This document shows positions 17,184-24,105 of a DNA stretch of 64,000 bases, in pieces. The notes below the pieces were generated by a model. It worked only from the letters and a program-made list of their open reading frames with translations, was not told the origin of the DNA and did not search any database. The position numbers were made by a program, and so were the translations under genes. Source of the stretch: Oceanobacillus sojae. GTDB taxonomy: Bacteria; Bacillota; Bacilli; Bacillales; Amphibacillaceae. Within the stretch, counting starts at the first letter, position 1; each line of letters starts with the position of its first letter. The stretch spans positions 464,214 through 528,213 of the forward strand of contig NZ_LT727813.1 of assembly GCF_900162665.1 (NCBI RefSeq). Direction: 5' to 3'.

Positions 17184-17276
17184 TATTCATCCCATCTCGC
17201 TGAACGCAATATATAAATTGCTTTTGTAATTTATATATTACATTAACTAATTAATAAAATCAAATTATTTCTATGC

Positions 17277-17317
17277 AAAAAAACCACTTGAAGAACTTCC
17301 CCCGCTCTTCAAATGGT
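17277..17317 (-). terminator. Intrinsic terminator of the ABC-2 operon
   Basis: 12-position stem (17283-17294 with 17306-17317, one G-U pair in the minus-strand RNA) followed by a T7 run on the minus strand, 44 bp past the permease stop. Confidence 0.75.
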
Positions 17318-17360
17318 CCTGTTTTTATTAAGGCTATCCTTTTAACAATTTATCATTTGG

Positions 17361-18068
17361 TTAATCCATCATCCGCTTCTTGAATGTAACAGCTGCCAAT
17401 ACTAACGTTGCCGCAACCCAGGCCAAGATAATTGCAAAAGGCTTCCAAAGCTCGTCAAAACCTGCTCCCGCTTCACTGAATTCAGCAATTTCTTCCAGCT
17501 GAATTCCCGGTGTATACTCTAATACTTGTAAGAAACTGAATTGATCGGCAAGTCCGATAAACATATTAGCCATACCAAATATAAACATTACAGGAAGAAT
17601 ATAGACAGATGCTTCTAAAACACTTCTTGTAATTAATCCCATCCAGGTTCCTAAAGCGATAAAGAAAACTAAAGACAAAAGGATTCCAGCAATTAGCCAG
17701 CCTCTTCCAGTAAATGAAAAATCCATGATAAACATACTAACAGCAGTTACAATAATGGTAATTACAATGGTAACAGCACTTTTTCCAGCTAAAATTTCTG
17801 TCAATGTTGCTGGAGAAAGCATCAGCCCGCGCAACGTATTTTTCTCCTTTTCTTCTGCTATTATTGCACATTGCAGAAAGGTTCCAACCAAAGCAAGTGA
17901 TAACGTAATGACAAATAAGTGCATTGCCAAGGGCACTTCCCCTATCCGACTATATATGACAGCAAAGATAAGCGGCATCAGTGCTGTTGACGAAACGTAC
18001 AAATTTCGATATAAATCCTTCAAATCCTTTTGAAAAATAGCCATAAAACGTTTTACAGAAAATGTCAT
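17361..18068 (-). CDS. ABC-2 type exporter permease
   Basis: A 235-residue protein with six hydrophobic segments in the ABC-2 order: an N-terminal amphipathic start ('Phe-Gln-Lys-Asp-Leu-Lys-Asp-Leu-Tyr-Arg-Asn'), a pair of helices, the 'Glu-Glu-Lys-Glu-Lys-Asn-Thr-Leu-Arg-Gly-Leu-Met-Leu-Ser-Pro' coupling helix (about residues 71-85), then four more helices. The coupling-helix wording matches Nod/Dra-type drug or peptide exporters. The ATG overlaps the stop of the ATPase gene by four bases (ATGA), so the two subunits are co-translated. The substrate is unknown; a peptide, lantibiotic or lipid-linked compound is possible. Confidence 0.85.
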   Translation of the reverse strand: MTFSVKRFMAIFQKDLKDLYRNLYVSSTALMPLIFAVIYSRIGEVPLAMHLFVITLSLALVGTFLQCAIIAEEKEKNTLRGLMLSPATLTEILAGKSAVTIVITIIVTAVSMFIMDFSFTGRGWLIAGILLSLVFFIALGTWMGLITRSVLEASVYILPVMFIFGMANMFIGLADQFSFLQVLEYTPGIQLEEIAEFSEAGAGFDELWKPFAIILAWVAATLVLAAVTFKKRMMD

Positions 18069-18913
18069 ACTAATTCCCTCCCAGTCACTTCAACGAAGAT
18101 ATCCCCTAATGTCGGTTCTTTTGTATAAATACGCTCCACCATTTCCCGGGAAATATATTGTTGAATTTCCTCAGCACTTGATGCTTTCAAGGGAAGCTCT
18201 AATTCTCTTCCATCCTTTAATTCGATACCAATAATTTCTTCCCGATACTGTTTTTTCAGCTGTTTTGGCTCATCTAAAAGCTGGACAACCCCTTTATTTA
18301 AAAAGGCTACCTGGCTGCACAGATGGTCTGCCTCCTCCATATCATGTGTTGTCAGAAAAATGGTCGTTCCCTGTCGATTCAGTTCCTTTAAACCATTATG
18401 GATGTGTTTGGAATTAGCAGGGTCCAATGCAGAGGTCGGTTCATCTAAAAATAATAGCTCCGGCTTATGCAGAAGTGTTCTTGCCAATAATACCCGCTGT
18501 GTCATTCCTTTAGACAGCTTGGCGACCTGTGTTTTTTTCTCGGAACCTAAGTTAACTGATTCCAGCGCCTCGTCAATCCGCTGCAAAGATGTACCATATA
18601 AATCTGCGTAAAGCTTTAAGTTATCATAAATAGTCAGCCTTGCGTATAAACCGCTATTATCTGTCACCACACCAAAACGTTTTCGGTACTCAGGTGTGTT
18701 TAACTGTGAGACTGGTATTCCAAATACATTCGCTGTACCTGCACTCTGCCTCATTTGACCGGTTAAAATTTTTATTGTAGTTGTCTTTCCTGATCCGCTT
18801 GGACCTAAAAAGCCAAATGTTTCTCCTTTTTTAACCTGGAAGGACACATCCTGCAATGCCCGTTTATCACCAAAAATCTTCTCTAAAGATTTTACTTCTA
18901 TCATATTCTCCAC
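18065..18913 (-). CDS. ABC exporter ATPase
   Basis: A 282-residue ATPase. Walker A is Gly-Pro-Ser-Gly-Ser-Gly-Lys-Thr-Thr (37-45), the signature is Leu-Ser-Lys-Gly-Met-Thr-Gln-Arg, Walker B is Leu-Leu-Phe-Leu-Asp-Glu-Pro, and the switch His is in Thr-Thr-His-Asp. A C-terminal extension of about 70 residues is typical of ABC-2 partner ATPases. The annotated start is GTG at 18913 with AGGAGG eight bases upstream; an ATG three codons in is an alternative. It pairs with the permease downstream and follows a LytTR-type regulator gene by 110 bp on the same strand. Confidence 0.88.
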   Translation of the reverse strand: MENMIEVKSLEKIFGDKRALQDVSFQVKKGETFGFLGPSGSGKTTTIKILTGQMRQSAGTANVFGIPVSQLNTPEYRKRFGVVTDNSGLYARLTIYDNLKLYADLYGTSLQRIDEALESVNLGSEKKTQVAKLSKGMTQRVLLARTLLHKPELLFLDEPTSALDPANSKHIHNGLKELNRQGTTIFLTTHDMEEADHLCSQVAFLNKGVVQLLDEPKQLKKQYREEIIGIELKDGRELELPLKASSAEEIQQYISREMVERIYTKEPTLGDIFVEVTGRELV

Positions 18914-19023
18914 TCCAAAAACCTCCTGCTTCAGTTATTTGCCTGTGACTACAGAATAGTCCCTTTTCAGCAATAACGCAGTATTTTTCAGATGAATGGA
19001 GTATATTTTGAGCTGAATTGTGC

Positions 19024-20076
19024 TTATTCCACTCCCAATAATTCCTTCAGCTCGTTCAATTTTGATTTTGATAATGGAACCTGGGAGCTTTTTTTATCAA
19101 CAAGCGATAAGCTGTAGCTGTTTCTGGTCCATGTAATAACCTCTCTTATTTTTTGAAGATTCACAATATAAGAGCGGTGGCAGCGAAAGAAGCCCTGATG
19201 AGATAAGCGCTGTTCCAGCTCTTTTAAGGTAAGACCTGTGGGAAATCCTTCTCCACGTGTATACAAATATGTTTGACCATTCTGGCTTTCAATATAGTCG
19301 ATTTCCTGTGGATCAAATAAAATAATTTTATCCTCTACTTTAGCGGAGATTTTATTTAACTGAAAAGTTTGCTGTACTTGAACCTCTTCTTCCGCTGTTT
19401 CTATTCCATCTATTTCTGAAGATTTTACTCTGCCTTTTTCCTCCGTTTCAACTTCGATTTGATGCAGGCCCTGTTCATCTAAACGATAGACTATATCCGC
19501 AATTGTAATGGCACTCTCCGTACTTGTTGTTAAAATCAGTACCGCTTTTTGCTGTTCCTGCAAAATCTCGACAAATTGATGAAGTACACGTTTGGTTTCC
19601 AAATCCACATTTACCTCTGGCTCTTCAAAAACCACAATTTCTGCTTTCTGCATTAATATTCTGCCAAATTGAACCCGGCGCTTTTCAGAACGATTCAGCT
19701 GATGCATTTTCCATCTTGCTTTTTCCTCCAGTTGAATCAGCTGCAAAGCTTCTTTTATAGAAGTTTTGCTTTGATATAATGACCTAATAAATGTCAGATA
19801 TTCCTGTACCCGCAGCCGATCATAAATACCTTCTTCATACCAGCAAATACCTAAAGAGGAAAAGTATTTCTGCTTATCCTCCTCCAGTGTTTTGTGGTGT
19901 ATCTGAATAGAACCCTTTCGCACACTTTCTTCTCCGGCAACCATCTGCAGTAACACCGCACGAATATTAACAGTGGACTGAATTGCTTTGATTTCTCCAG
20001 GCTTTATTTCTATATCTATCTTCGGAAATAATGTTTGATCTCCTTGCCGGTATTCAATTCCGTTCATTCTTAACAT
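19024..20076 (-). CDS. LytTR regulator fused to a degenerate ABC ATPase-like domain
   Basis: A 350-residue two-domain protein. Residues 1-210 follow an ABC ATPase fold: a signature-like 'Leu-Asn-Arg-Ser-Glu-Lys-Arg-Arg' (127-134) and a Walker B-like 'Glu-Ile-Val-Val-Phe-Glu-Glu-Pro' (146-153). The Walker A position (32-41) has no Gly-x-x-x-x-Gly-Lys-Thr, and the switch His is missing (Thr-Thr-Ser-Thr-Glu). Residues 241-345 are a LytTR DNA-binding domain ('Asp-Tyr-Ile-Glu-Ser ... Phe-Arg-Cys-His-Arg-Ser-Tyr-Ile-Val-Asn'). It should bind DNA and probably regulates the ABC-2 exporter genes just downstream; the pseudo-ATPase half may dock on the exporter or sense its state (inference). GAGG precedes the ATG. 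Confidence 0.8.
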   Translation of the reverse strand: MLRMNGIEYRQGDQTLFPKIDIEIKPGEIKAIQSTVNIRAVLLQMVAGEESVRKGSIQIHHKTLEEDKQKYFSSLGICWYEEGIYDRLRVQEYLTFIRSLYQSKTSIKEALQLIQLEEKARWKMHQLNRSEKRRVQFGRILMQKAEIVVFEEPEVNVDLETKRVLHQFVEILQEQQKAVLILTTSTESAITIADIVYRLDEQGLHQIEVETEEKGRVKSSEIDGIETAEEEVQVQQTFQLNKISAKVEDKIILFDPQEIDYIESQNGQTYLYTRGEGFPTGLTLKELEQRLSHQGFFRCHRSYIVNLQKIREVITWTRNSYSLSLVDKKSSQVPLSKSKLNELKELLGVE

Positions 20077-20205
20077 GCTTTATACCTCGCTCTATCTATA
20101 AAGAATTCATTTCGTTCTATTTTGATACCACTTAAACCTGATTATTATTTCATGACAAACAGTTAAATCTTTGATACAGTAGATTCAAAGATAATAATGA
20201 AAAGC

Positions 20206-20304
20206 AACTACTAGGGGAGCCCAAAATTGCGGGCTGAGAGGGAAGCATGCTTACTTTCCGACTCTTACAAACCTGATCTGGCTAATACCAGCGTAGGGAA
20301 GTAG
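20206..20304 (+). promoter_or_regulatory. TPP riboswitch (THI-box)
   Basis: The region contains the conserved TPP aptamer pieces in order: AGGGGAGCCC-type entry, CGGGCTGAGAGGG, ACCTGATCTGGCTAATACCA and GCGTAGGGAAGTAG. P1 arms CTACTA and TAGTAG close the structure. It lies directly upstream of a terminator hairpin and the thi operon, so TPP binding should cause premature termination. Confidence 0.97.
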
Positions 20305-20335
20305 TCAATCAACTTATGATTACTCTCAGTATACC

Positions 20336-20370
20336 AAATCAGGCCTCTCTTTAGAGCCTGATTTTTTATT
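20336..20370 (+). terminator. TPP riboswitch expression-platform terminator
   Basis: Stem AAATCAGG-CTCT with AGAG-CCTGATTT (one bulged C) and a following T6 run, 32 bp past the aptamer. This is the expected switchable terminator of the thiamine leader. Confidence 0.85.
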
Positions 20371-20421
20371 TTTACAAGGTAGTTTACTTTTCATTTCCAA
20401 AAAGAAAAGGAGATGATTGGA

Positions 20422-20913
20422 TTGAAAAACCGTACACGCTTATTAACAATGATGGCTGTTCTAGTAGCTATTGGAACGATTGGATCTCAATTGCTCTGGT
20501 TTCCAGCAGGAGTGGCCAGAGCCTATCCCGTTCAGCATGCTGTTAACGTGATAGCTGCTATTTTACTTGGGCCGGGACCGGCAGTAATTGTCGCATTCAT
20601 GATCAGCTTAGTCAGAAATCTTTTAGGATTAGGAACATTGGTTGCATTTCCAGGAGCGATGATTGGTGCTTTTGTTGCCGGGGTATTGTATAAGAAAACA
20701 CAAAAATATTCAATGGCGGCTGTTGGAGAAATCATCGGAACAGGAATTATCGGTTCCTTCTTTGCTGTTCCGATAGCTAATCTGCTTATGGGAAGCTCTG
20801 CAGGGGCATTTGCCTTTATCCCGCCATTTATTGTAAGCAGTGTCTCTGGCGCCTTAATTGGCTGGCTGCTGGTCAGCCGTATTCCCGCAAGACAGCTTTC
20901 TTTAACAAAATAA
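20422..20913 (+). CDS. thiW: Thiamine-precursor transporter S component ThiW
   Basis: A 163-residue membrane protein with five to six hydrophobic segments and the ThiW pattern 'Phe-Pro-Ala-Gly-Val-Ala-Arg-Ala-Tyr-Pro-Val-Gln-His-Ala-Val-Asn', followed by 'Leu-Val-Arg-Asn-Leu-Leu-Gly'. ThiW is an ECF-type substrate-capture subunit linked to thiazole (hydroxyethylthiazole) uptake by its riboswitch control and genomic context. I choose the TTG at 20422: AAGGAG lies nine bases before it, while the ATG at 20413 touches that site. It is the first gene under the TPP riboswitch. The shared ECF energising module is not in the window. Confidence 0.88.
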   Translation: MKNRTRLLTMMAVLVAIGTIGSQLLWFPAGVARAYPVQHAVNVIAAILLGPGPAVIVAFMISLVRNLLGLGTLVAFPGAMIGAFVAGVLYKKTQKYSMAAVGEIIGTGIIGSFFAVPIANLLMGSSAGAFAFIPPFIVSSVSGALIGWLLVSRIPARQLSLTK

Positions 20914-20945
20914 TTTACTTTACAATCCTAAGGAGGATTTTTATT

Positions 20946-21767
20946 ATGAGTCAGGTTCGTTGTGCATTAACAATTGCCGGTACAGACCCAAGCGGCGGTG
21001 CCGGTATTCAGGCAGATTTAAAAACATTTCAAGAGTTAAAAACCTATGGCATGTCTGTCATTACTTCCGTTGTGGCTCAAAATACAACAGGGGTCCGCTC
21101 CGTTGAACATATGCCGCTTTCTATGATTGAGGATCAGCTGGATGCAGTTATTGAGGATATGCCCATCCATGCAGTGAAAACTGGAATGATTGCAAGCAAG
21201 CCGATGATGGAATTAATTGCTGAAAAATTAAAACAGGTTGATGCTCCATATGTGATGGATCCTGTTATGGTTGCAACCAGCGGCGATGCTTTAATTAATG
21301 AAGAAGCCCGCAACTTTTTGCGGCAATATCTTCTTCCTTTAACGACAGTTGTTACGCCGAATATTCCAGAAGCAGAATTTCTGACCGGGTTATCTATTGA
21401 GTCTACAGATGATATGAAAAGTGCTGCAGAATACCTCGTTCATGAGTATGGTGTCGATGCTGCCTTAGTTAAAGGAGGCCACCTAAAAGGGCAGGCTGTC
21501 GATTTTCTTTATGACGGAAAGCAGATGCACAGCTATGCTGCAGAACGTATAGATACGAAGAATACGCATGGAACCGGCTGTACCTACGCTGCTGCCATTG
21601 CTGCCTATTTAGGTAAAGCCTATCCGCTTCCAGAAGCAGTAAAGCACGCAAAAGCTTTTGTTACCGCTGCTATTTCTAAATCATTTGCACTTGGAAAAGG
21701 AAATGGACCGACAAATCACTGGGCAATCCGGGAAAATGCCGGAAGGGAGATTACACATGAATCCTGA
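20946..21767 (+). CDS. thiD: Hydroxymethylpyrimidine/phosphomethylpyrimidine kinase
   Basis: A 273-residue ribokinase-fold enzyme. The N-terminus 'Ile-Ala-Gly-Thr-Asp-Pro-Ser-Gly-Gly-Ala-Gly-Ile-Gln-Ala-Asp' binds HMP, and the C-terminal 'Thr-His-Gly-Thr-Gly-Cys-Thr' is the anion-hole/catalytic motif, although the catalytic Asp position is occupied by Cys, as is usual in ThiD. It phosphorylates HMP and HMP-phosphate in the cytosol. AAGGAGG precedes the ATG. Its end overlaps thiM by 11 bases. Confidence 0.95.
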   Translation: MSQVRCALTIAGTDPSGGAGIQADLKTFQELKTYGMSVITSVVAQNTTGVRSVEHMPLSMIEDQLDAVIEDMPIHAVKTGMIASKPMMELIAEKLKQVDAPYVMDPVMVATSGDALINEEARNFLRQYLLPLTTVVTPNIPEAEFLTGLSIESTDDMKSAAEYLVHEYGVDAALVKGGHLKGQAVDFLYDGKQMHSYAAERIDTKNTHGTGCTYAAAIAAYLGKAYPLPEAVKHAKAFVTAAISKSFALGKGNGPTNHWAIRENAGREITHES

Positions 21768-22542
21768 TATTATTCAAGAAGTCAGAAACAGCACGCCACT
21801 TATTCATCATTTAACCAATCAGGTTGTTATGAATTTTAGTGCTAATGGGCTGCTTGCCTTTGGCGGCAGTCCTGTGATGGCAAAAGAAGTACGGGAAGCG
21901 TCTGATATGGCGGACATTGCTGATGCTGTAGTCTTAAATATCGGAACGATTTTGGAAGGGGAAGTCGAGGCAATGATTGCAGCGGGGAAAACCGCTAATA
22001 AAAAAGGTATTCCTATTGTTCTTGATCCTGTCGGCGTGGCTGCAACTTCTTTTCGGAAAGAAATAATTGAAAAGATTTTACAAGAAGTACGTCCGACAGT
22101 TATCAAGGGTAATGCAGGTGAAATTGCCTCCTTGGTTAATGCAGATATTCAAACACGCGGAGTAGATTCTGTCGGGGAAGGAAATATAGATGATATTGCG
22201 GAAAAAGCCGGTAAACAATTTGATACTGCGATTGTAGTAACCGGAAAAATAGACGTTATCTATGCTGATCGGAAATTAATTTATAATCAGACTGGACATC
22301 CGCTTCTCTCCAGTATTACCGGGGCAGGTTGTTTATTAGGATCTGTGGTGGCAGCATGTCTGACTACTTCCTATCCAGTCGGGGAACAGCTTCGTTCCGC
22401 ACTCAGCTTCTACGGAATGGCCGCAGAGCATGCAGCAAAGCAGTCTCATGTGCAAGGACCGGGAACCTTTTTGCCAAGCTTTGTCGATGCTTTGTCCTTT
22501 ACACCCAAGCAATTAAACGGAGGCACGGAAGATGGAATTTAA
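21757..22542 (+). CDS. thiM: Hydroxyethylthiazole kinase
   Basis: A 261-residue enzyme starting at ATG 21757, which has AAGGGAG upstream and overlaps the end of thiD by 11 bases; a longer in-frame start at 21658 lies inside thiD and is not credible. Conserved ThiM blocks are 'His-His-Leu-Thr-Asn-Gln-Val' and 'Asn-Gly-Leu-Leu-Ala-Phe-Gly-Gly-Ser-Pro-Val-Met' near the N-terminus, and 'Gly-Ala-Gly-Cys-Leu-Leu-Gly-Ser' as the catalytic anion hole. It phosphorylates the thiazole alcohol taken up from outside, for salvage. Confidence 0.95.
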   Translation: MNPDIIQEVRNSTPLIHHLTNQVVMNFSANGLLAFGGSPVMAKEVREASDMADIADAVVLNIGTILEGEVEAMIAAGKTANKKGIPIVLDPVGVAATSFRKEIIEKILQEVRPTVIKGNAGEIASLVNADIQTRGVDSVGEGNIDDIAEKAGKQFDTAIVVTGKIDVIYADRKLIYNQTGHPLLSSITGAGCLLGSVVAACLTTSYPVGEQLRSALSFYGMAAEHAAKQSHVQGPGTFLPSFVDALSFTPKQLNGGTEDGI

Positions 22543-23152
22543 TAGAGAACAATTAAGAAAATATTTTATTATGGGAAGCCAAAATTGTGACAGGGATCCT
22601 CACGCTGTTTTAGAGGAGGCACTCACTGCAGGTATTACTGCATTTCAATTTCGGGAAAAAGGGACCGGCTCGTTAAATGGCGAGGAAAAGCTGAAGCTGG
22701 GTAAAAGCTTCAGAGCGCAATGCCGTAAACATAATATTCCATTTTTTATTAATGATAATATTGAGCTTGCCGAAGAGCTGGATGCAGATGGTATACATGT
22801 AGGGCAGGATGATATGCCTGTCAAGGAAGTCCGCGCTAAGTTTCCGGATAAAATTATTGGCCTGTCGATATCCACACAGCAGGAGCTTGACCAAAGTCCG
22901 CTTGATTTAGTGGATTATATTGGTGTCGGCCCAATTTTTGCAACCTCTACAAAAGAAGATGCAAAACAGGCAGTAGGCTTAGAATGGATTCATACTATCC
23001 GCTCGCAATTTCCTGACATGCCTGTTGTGGCAATCGGCGGGATTCAGACAGAAAACGCAAGCGCTGTTATAGAAGCTGGTGCGGACGGAGTTTCTTTTAT
23101 TACTGCTGTTACAGAAGCAGATAGTATTCAGGAAGCTGTAGATAAGCTGTAA
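22532..23152 (+). CDS. thiE: Thiamine-phosphate synthase
   Basis: A 206-residue TIM-barrel enzyme joining HMP-PP and thiazole phosphate. 'Phe-Gln-Phe-Arg-Glu-Lys' (about residues 38-43) is the substrate phosphate loop, 'Phe-Phe-Ile-Asn-Asp-Asn' binds the pyrimidine, 'Gly-Ile-His-Val-Gly-Gln-Asp-Asp' and 'Gly-Pro-Ile-Phe-Ala-Thr-Ser-Thr-Lys' follow in family order, and 'Ala-Ile-Gly-Gly-Ile' is the last phosphate-binding strand. It overlaps thiM by 11 bases. It completes a salvage operon: uptake (thiW), HMP kinase (thiD), thiazole kinase (thiM) and coupling (thiE). Synthesis genes such as thiC or thiG are absent here. Confidence 0.95.
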   Translation: MEFNREQLRKYFIMGSQNCDRDPHAVLEEALTAGITAFQFREKGTGSLNGEEKLKLGKSFRAQCRKHNIPFFINDNIELAEELDADGIHVGQDDMPVKEVRAKFPDKIIGLSISTQQELDQSPLDLVDYIGVGPIFATSTKEDAKQAVGLEWIHTIRSQFPDMPVVAIGGIQTENASAVIEAGADGVSFITAVTEADSIQEAVDKL

Positions 23153-23224
23153 GCTATACTGTTTCTCCAGATTAGTTATTCCGCCCATTCTGTTTGTTAT
23201 GAAGCGCAAATAATACAGATGCCT

Positions 23225-23233
23225 CATATGCTA
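23225..23233 (+). promoter_or_regulatory. Possible sporulation-type -10 element
   Basis: CATATGCTA fits the CATAnnnTA -10 pattern of mother-cell sporulation sigma factors, 34 bp before the start of the Pro/Gly-rich gene. No matching -35 is convincing. Chance occurrence is easy in AT-rich DNA. Confidence 0.25.
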
Positions 23234-23267
23234 TTAGGGAACATTAGCCCAATAGAGGAGGAAAATT

Positions 23268-24023
23268 ATGAATTATTTTCAACCATCGCATCCAAATGGC
23301 GAGGAAAACAAACAGAATAACCTGCCTGGTAAGATGCTGAATAACTACTTTCAGCCGGCCCCACAGCACGATTATTCGAATGGGTTCTTTGCAGGGGGCC
23401 CAGAAGGTGAAACTGGCGGACCGGGCGGCTATTACCAGGAACAGCAGCCTGCTAATCATATGCCGCCTCAGCAAGGACAGCAAAACCCTCCATCACAGGA
23501 GCGAATCGGCAACTTTTTCCCTGGTTTCCCAGGATCAGGAGGAAATGGGAATGAATCACCTTTTCCAGAGTTTAATACAGATCAATTTGTAGATAATATA
23601 TTCCCTGGCCCTCCAAATAACAACGGGAGCGGAGGCGGAAATGAAGGTACTTTTCCAAATTGGCCGCCAGCCCCGTCTGCTCCATCTTTTCCAAATTTCC
23701 CGGAGAGCGGAGGTAGTGGAGGAGCCCCAGGACAGCAGGCAGGCCCGGCAGAAATGGGCGGTATGAACAGCCAGCCCCCAATGGGACCGCCGCCTAACTT
23801 TGTACCGCAAAAGCAGCAGGTGCAGGCGTTTGCTGTTGATCCCGGCGGTATCAGACATTGCATGTTCCGCTTCACCTATATTTGGCCAAATCGCGGCAAT
23901 GGTTTCTGGGCTTTTCCGACATTCCTAGGCAGAAATTCTATCGCCGGCTTCCGCTGGAACGGTTTTCGCTGGGTTTACTTCGGGATGGATTTAAATAGTA
24001 TTGAATCCTTCCAATGTATGTGA
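23268..24023 (+). CDS. Pro/Gly/Asn-rich protein with aromatic C-terminal module, function unknown
   Basis: A 251-residue protein with a strong ribosome site (AGAGGAGGA). Residues 1-180 are low complexity: two 'Asn-Tyr-Phe-Gln-Pro' units near the N-terminus, repeated Phe-Pro-Gly/Phe-Pro-Asn dipeptides and Gly-Gly-Ser stretches, with no signal peptide. Residues 190-251 change character to a compact, Arg/Trp/Phe-rich module with two Cys (Cys198 and Cys250), 'Phe-Thr-Tyr-Ile-Trp-Pro' and 'Gly-Phe-Arg-Trp-Asn-Gly-Phe-Arg-Trp-Val-Tyr-Phe-Gly'. The layout suits a spore-coat or surface structural protein with a folded tail, but that is inference. Codon use stays coding throughout and a terminator follows, so I consider the gene real. 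Confidence 0.8.
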   Translation: MNYFQPSHPNGEENKQNNLPGKMLNNYFQPAPQHDYSNGFFAGGPEGETGGPGGYYQEQQPANHMPPQQGQQNPPSQERIGNFFPGFPGSGGNGNESPFPEFNTDQFVDNIFPGPPNNNGSGGGNEGTFPNWPPAPSAPSFPNFPESGGSGGAPGQQAGPAEMGGMNSQPPMGPPPNFVPQKQQVQAFAVDPGGIRHCMFRFTYIWPNRGNGFWAFPTFLGRNSIAGFRWNGFRWVYFGMDLNSIESFQCM

Positions 24024-24046
24024 CTATAGAAAAGTGTATGAAATTA

Positions 24047-24089
24047 AAAACGAGCCGCTGAAAGCAAAACCTTTTCAGCGGCTCGTTTT
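24047..24089. terminator. Bidirectional terminator
   Basis: Stem of about 17 bp (AAAACGAGCCGCTGAAA and its complement) with T-runs on both strands, between the Pro/Gly-rich gene and the convergent BCCT gene. Confidence 0.88.
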
Positions 24090-24105
24090 ATATTAAATCT
24101 CTTAA

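Noticed and set aside
23556-23875. Several long minus-strand frames inside the Pro/Gly-rich gene
   Set aside because: They are shadows caused by Gly/Pro codon bias of the plus-strand gene; they lack ribosome sites and protein-like composition.
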